This document shows, piece by piece, positions 15,225 to 20,694 of a stretch of 20,694 nucleotides of DNA. The stretch's first letter is position 1; each line of letters begins with the position of its first letter. The stretch is taken from the NCBI GenBank assembly GCA_025355035.1, contig JANXLS010000156.1, positions 1 through 20,694 of the forward strand, in the 5' to 3' direction. The stretch is from Planctomycetota bacterium. Lineage in GTDB: Bacteria > Planctomycetota > SZUA-567 > H5-PLA8. Both the position numbers and the translations under genes were made by a program. The notes beneath the pieces are model-generated. The model searched no databases and had not been told where the DNA came from. It saw only the letters and a list, made by a program, of their open reading frames with translations.

Positions 15225-17150
15225 ATGGAATTCGAACAACCTCACGAGCCTGAACTTCCGTCGTGCGAGTTGATCGCCGACACGGGCGGCGTTTCGCTGC
15301 TGCCTTTTCCGCGGAACTACACGCCTCGTGGCTCACCGTTTCATGTTGCTCCGGTCTGTTACTTGTATATTTCTTCGCGTGTCAATCAATACGTACGCAA
15401 GCGCTTTGTGGCGATGACCGACAAGCTGCCGGCGCTCGGCATTCGGATTCACATCTACAGCGTTTCGCAGCTCGCGCCGACGCAGGCGATTTTTACGGAC
15501 TCCGGGCAATTTCCGAAATGGGTCAATTTCGAAGCCCAATTGCGCGGTGACACAGCCCGCGCGGGTGGGTATAAACTCGTTGTCACACAGGACGGAATCG
15601 TTCTGCATGGTGCTGATGAAGGCGGCGTTCAGCACGCCTGTGCCACCCTGCATCAGCTGATCGAAGACGGCCCGGACGTACCAGGCATGGAAATCGAAGA
15701 TTATCCAATCCTGCGCTACCGGGCCGTGCATTTGGATTGCAAAGGCTGGCCTCCGCGGACGACGTGGATCAAGAAAGCCATCGACACACTGGCGTCGATC
15801 AAGATCAATATCCTGATTCTCGAATACGAAGCGCATTTCGATTATCCGTCGATGCCGAATTGGGCGGCAGATGGTGCGCTTTCCGCGCGCGAGGTTCAGG
15901 ATCTCGACACGTATGCGCGCGAGAACGGTGTCACACTTGTGCCGTTGCTGTCGTGTGTTGGAAACGCCGGGCACGTGCTGGCGCGGCCGGAATACGCGGC
16001 GTTGCGCGAACACCCGGACAGCGCGCGGATGTTATGCATTTCGAATCCCGACACACTCGAATTCCTCGTTGCGCAACTCAGCGATCTACTCCCGATTCAC
16101 TCTGGAAAAATGTTTCATGTCGGCGGTGATGGTACGTTTCTCCTGGGCGCCAACGCGACGACGCAGGCGCGCGCCGAGGAACTGGGCGGACTCGACGCGG
16201 TATACCTCGACCATGTCGGGTCGATTACGCGTTTCCTGTGCTCGAACGGCGTTCAACCCCTCGTGTTTGACGACATGCTGCGGCAGATGAGCGACGAGCA
16301 GATCAAGTGGCTTCCGCCCGACGTGACAATCGTCTTCTGGCTGCCCGAAGGGTTGGCTCCGGAACTCGCACAGGACGTGCTCGCGCATCTTGAGCGCTAC
16401 AAAGTGTTGGGACGGCAGGCCTGGGGATCGGCGGTGCTGTCGCCATCCGAACACTTCCAGTCGTTCGACAATATCGACGCGTGGGCGGAAATCGGCGAGA
16501 TGAATTACATCACCGGATTTATGGCCAGCATCCGCACGCGCGATTTCGCGAAGAGCGCGATGTTGCCGCCGCCGGAAGCGTTTTGGGCCCGCATTTTTTA
16601 CGCCGCGGATCGCGCCTGGAGCGGCAAACAGACCATTGTCCGCGAGCTGTTCCCGCAGCGCTTTGTCACGCGATTTTTTGGATTGAAGAACCTTGAAACG
16701 CAGAGCCGTATGTGGGCCGGTTTTGTCCATGCGATTGGCAACAATCCGCTGATGGCGCACACTTTTTTCAGTGCGGAAGCTCCGCACGTCCCGAAGAATC
16801 AAGAGACCGCGCAATTCCTCGCCAGTTGGAACGCGATTCAGGCGTTCATGCGCATTTTTCTCGAAGTTGAAAACGACGTTCGCGGGAATTTTGTGAATAT
16901 TCAGAACGGCACGGCGGACTCGCTGCTCGCTGGACATTTGCGCTGGCAGACCCAGGAATTGAAGGCGCGCGCGACGGTGTTGATTTCACAATTCTCGCAG
17001 ATCGCTGAGAACATTTCTGGCGAATGGGCAGTTCATGAATTCATTGAATCGTCGGTTGCGTACACGTTGCGACGTTTGGACGAAATGGAACCACTGCTGG
17101 CCGCGTTTCCGCTTCCGGCGGAGGAATTGCGCGAGCCGCTTGGGATTTGA
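15225..17150 (+). CDS. Glycoside hydrolase family 20-like protein (beta-N-acetylhexosaminidase fold) with altered catalytic motif
   Basis: A 641-residue protein. An N-terminal GH20b-like alpha/beta domain (about 18-150) contains LPFPRNYTP and YKLVVTQDGIVLHGADEGG, followed by QLIED and, at the start of the TIM barrel, LRYRAVHLDCKGWPP. GH20 enzymes release terminal GlcNAc/GalNAc by substrate-assisted catalysis with an Asp-Glu pair in H-x-G-G-D-E. Here the motif reads HVGGDGT, with D302 present and G303 in place of the acid/base glutamate, so classical activity is doubtful. FDDMLRQM and a Trp-containing FWLPEG strand are kept. No signal peptide is visible, suggesting a cytoplasmic protein. The ATG at 15225 is 46 bp past the foldback element and has only a weak Shine-Dalgarno sequence. 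The gene overlaps the next start by 4 bp (TTGA). Confidence 0.83.
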   Translation: MEFEQPHEPELPSCELIADTGGVSLLPFPRNYTPRGSPFHVAPVCYLYISSRVNQYVRKRFVAMTDKLPALGIRIHIYSVSQLAPTQAIFTDSGQFPKWVNFEAQLRGDTARAGGYKLVVTQDGIVLHGADEGGVQHACATLHQLIEDGPDVPGMEIEDYPILRYRAVHLDCKGWPPRTTWIKKAIDTLASIKINILILEYEAHFDYPSMPNWAADGALSAREVQDLDTYARENGVTLVPLLSCVGNAGHVLARPEYAALREHPDSARMLCISNPDTLEFLVAQLSDLLPIHSGKMFHVGGDGTFLLGANATTQARAEELGGLDAVYLDHVGSITRFLCSNGVQPLVFDDMLRQMSDEQIKWLPPDVTIVFWLPEGLAPELAQDVLAHLERYKVLGRQAWGSAVLSPSEHFQSFDNIDAWAEIGEMNYITGFMASIRTRDFAKSAMLPPPEAFWARIFYAADRAWSGKQTIVRELFPQRFVTRFFGLKNLETQSRMWAGFVHAIGNNPLMAHTFFSAEAPHVPKNQETAQFLASWNAIQAFMRIFLEVENDVRGNFVNIQNGTADSLLAGHLRWQTQELKARATVLISQFSQIAENISGEWAVHEFIESSVAYTLRRLDEMEPLLAAFPLPAEELREPLGI

Positions 17151-18013
17151 CGTTGAATCTCACAGGGCGGAATGAGCGAAATATTTTGAATTCCAAACCC
17201 AAATCTTCCACCGCCCAGCCTGCCCCCCACGCCGAACGCGTTCGCGGAGCGGATGGTCAGTCGTATTGGAAGCTGACTTGTTTCTGCGGAAAAATTCTAC
17301 TGGCTCCCGGCGACGGGTCGCACACGCATGGGCTTTGTCCGAAATGCGGGAAGAATTTGAAGTTCCCAATGGAACGTCCGATCACATCGGGGCCGCTGCC
17401 TGTCATTCCTGCCAATCGACCGAAGCGTTCAATTGTCGACAAGCGAACCCTGCGTTCGGCCGCGCGACGAACGTCTTCTACGACGGAACGTCTGCCAGTG
17501 CGTAAATCTGATTCCAGCCGCGATCGGATTCATCCCGGACACAGTGCGTCGGACAACGCCGCTGACAAACTCCGTCCCAGCAGCGTGCGTTCAACGCAGG
17601 TCGCGACGGGCCTCGTCAGCGCCTGGCCGGCGGCCGAAAAACTTCCGCGCGCGCTTGCGGCGTTCATTGACGGGACCTACGCGGTGACGCTGTTTGCGAG
17701 TCTGCTGCTCGTCTCACCGTATTTACCGTCGCATTTTTCCTCGGCCACGTTTCGTGTTGCGTTTGCGTTGATAACGATGTGGCTCAACGAAGGGGTTTTG
17801 CAATGGCTCGCCAACGGTAGCATCGGGAAAAAGCTGTGCGTCATTTCGCTGCGCGAAGATGGGGGTGAACCGTTGCGGGTTGAAAACGCGCTGTTGCGGC
17901 CATTTCTGAAATGGGTGCTGCTGCCTGCTTGGCCGATGGCACTTTATGCGGAGAATGGACTCGTGTTGCACGATCGCGTATTGGGAACGGTGGTTTTAAA
18001 AGGCCGCTCGTGA
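17147..18013 (+). CDS. RDD-family membrane protein with N-terminal zinc ribbon
   Basis: A protein of about 288 residues. A zinc ribbon is formed by C45-x-C47 and C64-x2-C67 (residues about 42-70), followed by a basic, Ser/Arg-rich linker (about 80-165) that is probably disordered. The C-terminal third is an RDD domain, starting PRALAAFIDG, with three hydrophobic segments (about 183-205, 207-225 and 255-275) and the conserved GKKLCVISL turn. RDD proteins are small membrane proteins, a few of which act in ion exchange; most have no assigned function. The ribbon would face the cytoplasm. The start is uncertain: TTG 17147 overlaps the upstream stop as TTGA, a pattern of translational coupling, and TTG 17153 and 17186 are also possible. 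The ATG at 17172 is out of frame and closes after five codons. The gene ends 3 bp from the convergent pseudouridine synthase gene. Confidence 0.75.
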   Translation: MTLNLTGRNERNILNSKPKSSTAQPAPHAERVRGADGQSYWKLTCFCGKILLAPGDGSHTHGLCPKCGKNLKFPMERPITSGPLPVIPANRPKRSIVDKRTLRSAARRTSSTTERLPVRKSDSSRDRIHPGHSASDNAADKLRPSSVRSTQVATGLVSAWPAAEKLPRALAAFIDGTYAVTLFASLLLVSPYLPSHFSSATFRVAFALITMWLNEGVLQWLANGSIGKKLCVISLREDGGEPLRVENALLRPFLKWVLLPAWPMALYAENGLVLHDRVLGTVVLKGRS

Positions 18014-18016
18014 TGA

Positions 18017-18997
18017 CTACGCGTTGCGTTTCTGCAGCATGGCGAGCGCTCCGACCATGTCGCTGTGAAGCGGTGCGTCAAAGGAAACGCGCTTGCCTGT
18101 GGCGGGATGATCGAAGCTTAGTTTGGCGGCATGGAGCGCGTGGCGCGACAAACCCAACTCGGGTAGTGCAGCCTCTTTTCCGTACATTCCATCCGCGAGA
18201 ATCGGATAGCCGGTTTTGGCCAGATGGACTCGGATTTGGTGCGTTCGCCCCGTTCGCGGCATCGCCCGCACATAAAATAAATCGCCCTTGAACCGCTCCA
18301 TTATTTGGAAATCCGTATAGGCATCGCGGCCTTCGTCGGCGCTTTTCAAAACCGTCTGTTCGGTGCGCCGCGTCGGGTGGCGACCGATGCGTCCGTCGCA
18401 GAAAAATACGTCCCATTGCGGAACGCCGTGGCAGAGTGCCAGGTATTCTTTTTTGACGGTTCGGTTGGCGAATTGATCGGCGAGCGAACGATGCGCGATG
18501 TCGTTTTTTGCGGCGACAATCGCGCCGCTGGTGTCCATGTCCAATCGATGGACGATGCCCGGGCGCAACGAGCCGTTGATCGACGAGAGATCTTTGCAAT
18601 GATACAGCAGGGCATTGACCAGCGATCCCGATCCATGCCCGGCGCTCGGATGCGCGACCATGCCCGCGCCTTTGTTCACGACTACAATATCTTTGTCTTC
18701 GTAGATGATGTTGAGCGGTATGTTTTCAGCTCGCGCTTCGATGACCTCAGGTTCCGGCAGATCGATCGAGACGCGTTCGCCGCCGCGCGCTTTGGCGCTG
18801 GGTTTCGCTTGCTTGTCATTGATCAGAATCGAACCGTCGCGAAACAAGTGTCCGGCGTACGTTCGCGAGAGCGAGGGGTAGCATGCCGCGACGACGACGT
18901 CGATCCGCTTCCCGGCGAGCTTCGCCGGGATGTCAAACTCGAGTTCGCTGTCGCTGGTTTCGATGGGTGTGGCCGCCACGGCAATCTTTCCGTTCAC
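18017..18997 (-). CDS. RluA-family 23S rRNA pseudouridine synthase (RluD/RluC-like)
   Basis: A 326-residue cytoplasmic enzyme that isomerises specific uridines to pseudouridine in large-subunit rRNA. An S4 RNA-binding domain spans about residues 24-80 (GKRIDVVVAACYPSLSRTYAGHLFRDGSILIN). The catalytic domain contains VVNKGAGMVAHPS (106-118), the active-site motif HRLDMDTSG (150-158) with catalytic D153, KKEYLALCHG, and RTGRTHQIRVHLA near the C-terminus. The combination of S4 domain and RluA motif fits RluD or RluC; the two cannot be told apart by eye, so no symbol is given. GTG 18997 is the start, with TAGG 7-8 nt upstream on the coding strand. That site lies directly against the U-tract of the preceding intrinsic terminator. 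Length is normal for the family. Confidence 0.93.
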   Translation of the reverse strand: MNGKIAVAATPIETSDSELEFDIPAKLAGKRIDVVVAACYPSLSRTYAGHLFRDGSILINDKQAKPSAKARGGERVSIDLPEPEVIEARAENIPLNIIYEDKDIVVVNKGAGMVAHPSAGHGSGSLVNALLYHCKDLSSINGSLRPGIVHRLDMDTSGAIVAAKNDIAHRSLADQFANRTVKKEYLALCHGVPQWDVFFCDGRIGRHPTRRTEQTVLKSADEGRDAYTDFQIMERFKGDLFYVRAMPRTGRTHQIRVHLAKTGYPILADGMYGKEAALPELGLSRHALHAAKLSFDHPATGKRVSFDAPLHSDMVGALAMLQKRNA

Positions 18998-19007
18998 AAA
19001 TCTGCCT

Positions 19008-19035
19008 AAAAAAAACGGCGGCTCGAAAGCCGCCG
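19008..19035 (-). terminator. Rho-independent terminator of the Lys/Glu-rich membrane protein gene
   Basis: On the minus strand, CGGCGGCT, a TTCG loop and AGCCGCCG are followed by eight T residues (plus-strand A tract 19008-19015). This is a textbook intrinsic terminator with an 8-bp GC-rich stem and a stable UUCG tetraloop. It starts 26 bp after the stop codon of the gene at 19061-20503, and its U-tract ends next to the ribosome binding site of the pseudouridine synthase gene. Confidence 0.9.
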
Positions 19036-19060
19036 ATCATTTCATAACATGTGTTTGGAC

Positions 19061-20503
19061 CTATTCAGCGAGCTTCGCGCCAATGAGCTTGTCCGAATCT
19101 GCGCAACGCGGACACTGGCACAGCGCCGGGCGCCCCTGCTTGAGCAGAGCTTGGATCTGCGCGTAGCTCATGTGCTGGGACGACGTGTCGCTGGCGTATT
19201 CCTGCGTGCTGCTGCGCTTCAATGCGGCGGGCTTCTTCGGTTCTTCTTTTTTCGGCTCGTCCTTCTTGGGCTCTTCCTTCTTCACGTCTTCTTTCTTGGG
19301 TTCTTCCTTCTTGACTTCTTCCTTGGCTACTTCATCAGGATCGGGCTCTTTGTACGTCGCTGTGCCACCACCGGAAGCGGCCGGTGCTGTAGTCGACGTC
19401 AGCTTAAATGTGAACGTTTTGCCGTTCGCGGATTCGATCTTCTGCTTGCCGTTGTAGGCCGCCACTGCGACGCCTTCAATCGTCACGGTATCGCCAACTT
19501 TGAATTTATGAGCAGCCGTCGTAGTAATGGTCGCTTCGGTCGTGGTCGCCGTCGCGCCCGTCGGGGCGGGGGCGATCGTGGACGTCTTCACTTCGAGTTT
19601 GCGCGACGGCGCCGACGCCGCACCGCCCGGCAACAACTTGCCCGGAACATCGAGCAACGACTTGATGTAAGCGGCCTCTTCGCGCCATGCGCCTTTGAAG
19701 TCCGAACCGAAGCGGTCCTTTTCGACGGAAGTGATCCCGGCTTCGAGCGCTCGCTTAACGAACACCAACGCCATCGCGTTATCGGCAGTCGTGCCAGCGG
19801 CGTCCTTCAATTCCGTCTTGCGCAAACCACGCAACCAGTAAAGGCGGCCGAGTTGTGCGTTCAGTTTGTCGAAGAGGAAGTGCGCCTTCATTTCCTTCTT
19901 GGGGTCGGCTTCTTTCGAATCGTCCTTGTACATCGCCGACTGCAGCGTCTTGATGGCTTCGTCGTAGTACTTGGTGCCGGGGTCATTGATCTGCTTCTGT
20001 TCGAGCGCCGCACACAGGTTCTGCAGCGCGGGGATGCCGAACGATGGGTTGCTCATAAAGGGTTCGGTTGTCGCCAACATGCGATTGAGGCTAATGGCGC
20101 GTTCCAATGCGTCGGCGCGCGATTCGAGCTTCTTGCGCGGATTCTGCGACATTTCGAAGTTGGAATGGGCCAGCGACGCGAGAACAAACGCGTGCACTGT
20201 CGTTCCTTTTACCTTCGGATTATCTGCAAGTTTTTCGAGCGCGTCGATGCGTTCGTCGTCGCCCTTTTTCTCAAATACCGCGTGATGAAATTCGTCCCAT
20301 TCGCCGGTTAATTTGTCGCTATGGCTTTTTTCAGAATAGGTCAAATAAACCGAGGAGATCAGGCCAATGGCTGTCAATGTCAATGCGGCCAACAAGCCCC
20401 ATTTGACATAGTGTCCCCATTCGATCGGAGCCTGGGTTGTTTGGCCGGGTTTGGGTTCTTCGGCAACGGAAGCGGTGGGGCGGATCACTTGAGGGGCTGA
20501 CAT
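19061..20503 (-). CDS. Membrane-anchored protein with helical-repeat region, FCCH-like beta module and Lys/Glu-rich tail
   Basis: I do not recognise this 480-residue protein as a named family. A short N-terminal cytoplasmic part is followed by one membrane helix (about 33-55), so the bulk is probably periplasmic. Residues about 65-290 are alpha-helical with TPR-like spacing (e.g. LEKLADNPKVKGTTVHAFVLASLAH) and resemble the C-terminal repeats of bacterial tetratricopeptide proteins. A Thr/Ala-rich module at about 310-383 (AAHKFKVGDTVTIEGV, then YNGKQKIES) resembles the E1-FCCH-like beta domains found in phage structural proteins. Residues about 390-424 are repeats of the KKEEP type. The tail has two short Cys pairs (LCQCPRC, 461-467), possibly a metal site. 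The ATG at 20503 lacks a strong Shine-Dalgarno sequence. The gene ends in a strong terminator. Confidence 0.75.
   Translation of the reverse strand: MSAPQVIRPTASVAEEPKPGQTTQAPIEWGHYVKWGLLAALTLTAIGLISSVYLTYSEKSHSDKLTGEWDEFHHAVFEKKGDDERIDALEKLADNPKVKGTTVHAFVLASLAHSNFEMSQNPRKKLESRADALERAISLNRMLATTEPFMSNPSFGIPALQNLCAALEQKQINDPGTKYYDEAIKTLQSAMYKDDSKEADPKKEMKAHFLFDKLNAQLGRLYWLRGLRKTELKDAAGTTADNAMALVFVKRALEAGITSVEKDRFGSDFKGAWREEAAYIKSLLDVPGKLLPGGAASAPSRKLEVKTSTIAPAPTGATATTTEATITTTAAHKFKVGDTVTIEGVAVAAYNGKQKIESANGKTFTFKLTSTTAPAASGGGTATYKEPDPDEVAKEEVKKEEPKKEDVKKEEPKKDEPKKEEPKKPAALKRSSTQEYASDTSSQHMSYAQIQALLKQGRPALCQCPRCADSDKLIGAKLAE
19236..19326. repeat. Low-complexity 15-bp coding repeats (Lys-Lys-Glu-Glu-Pro units)
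   Basis: Within the 480-residue gene, imperfect units built on CTTCTTGGGTTCTTC (plus-strand view) recur about six times. They encode the charged KKEEP repeats at residues about 393-424. Such repeats are prone to slippage, so length may vary between strains. Confidence 0.7.
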
Positions 20504-20649
20504 TGTAAGGTACTTTCTACTCCAAAATGCGGTGCAAAATAATCACCACCGCGCAAACTCGCTGGCTCACGCGGCGGTACAATGGGACACTTTACAAAAA
20601 TGTTAACAAAATTTGAGCACAAGTCAAACGAACAACGAAAAAAGAGAAA
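20504..20649. other. Intergenic region between divergent genes
   Basis: This 146-bp spacer separates the membrane protein gene (-) from a possible + strand gene. It holds a palindromic TGTTAACA at 20601-20608 within A/T-rich sequence and a possible hairpin CCACCGCG/CGCGGCGG with a 16-base loop around 20543-20574. Either could be regulatory. I see no convincing promoter hexamer pair. Confidence 0.35.
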
Positions 20650-20694
20650 ATGAATGCGCGAAATATCGCCGACCCCAAAGGGTACCGTTTCAGC
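20650..20694 (+). CDS. Possible start of a new gene (3' truncated by window)
   Basis: An ATG at 20650 opens 15 codons (MNARNIADPKGYRFS) that run to the window edge without a stop, preceded by the purine-rich sequence AAAAAAGAGAAA. It is divergent to the membrane protein gene, which is a typical arrangement for a gene start. The fragment is too short to assign to any family. Confidence 0.4.
   Translation, partial: MNARNIADPKGYRFS

Noticed and set aside
19049..20311. 420-codon open frame on the plus strand
   Set aside because: It is antisense to the membrane-anchored protein gene and runs across its terminator; the poly-Leu/Phe part is the complement of the Lys/Glu repeats.
1..20694. tRNA, rRNA or CRISPR array
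   Set aside because: Reading both strands by eye showed no cloverleaf with CCA-type acceptor, no conserved rRNA blocks and no regularly spaced direct repeats. A tRNAscan or Infernal run would be needed for certainty.

Overview
The window looks like a chromosomal segment from a Gram-negative-type bacterium of moderately high GC content. Planctomycetota, or a close PVC-type lineage, is my best guess. The argument rests on several protein types together: a Rpn/DUF4351-like nuclease-family protein of the form common in Gemmata-type genomes, a pentapeptide-repeat/TIR fusion, a large secreted PIG-L (LmbE-like) deacetylase, a zinc-ribbon/RDD membrane protein, and a GH20 enzyme without a signal peptide. 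There is no rRNA or other marker gene here, so the assignment is inference.

Layout. Positions 1-3368 (+) carry biosynthetic genes: the 3' part of hisB (histidine), an unusual zinc-finger SDR protein, and aroA (shikimate pathway). Positions 3377-8837 (-) carry a secreted PIG-L deacetylase, a two-domain Fe3+/thiamine-type ABC permease without its partners, a perfect-looking 57-bp hairpin repeat, and the pentapeptide/TIR gene. An AT-rich leader region (8838-9193) follows. Positions 9194-15016 (+) form a type IV pilus motor cluster: a PilB-type ATPase, PilT, a more AT-rich Rpn-like putative nuclease, and a second PilB-type ATPase. A 160-bp foldback element with 27-bp terminal inverted repeats and flanking TAA sits exactly at the stop codon of the second pilB. 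Positions 15225-18013 (+) hold a GH20-like protein translationally coupled to a zinc-ribbon/RDD membrane protein. Positions 18017-20503 (-) hold an RluA/RluD-type pseudouridine synthase and a membrane-anchored lysine/glutamate-rich protein, separated by an intrinsic terminator. A possible new + strand gene begins at 20650.

How the parts fit. PilB-type ATPases drive pilus extension and PilT drives retraction, so 9194-15016 supplies motor functions, but no pilin, platform (PilC) or secretin genes are visible. The rest is a mix of housekeeping and accessory genes. Convergent gene pairs are packed tightly (8 bp between aroA and the deacetylase, 3 bp between the RDD gene and the pseudouridine synthase), with no clear terminator between them.

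The items most worth a second look are the foldback element at the pilB stop codon, the pentapeptide/TIR protein, the heptameric repeat array between pilB and pilT, the GH20-like protein whose catalytic Asp-Glu pair reads Asp-Gly, the SDR protein without the catalytic tyrosine, and the Rpn-like gene lodged inside the pilus motor cluster. I did not find a clearly new multi-gene system.
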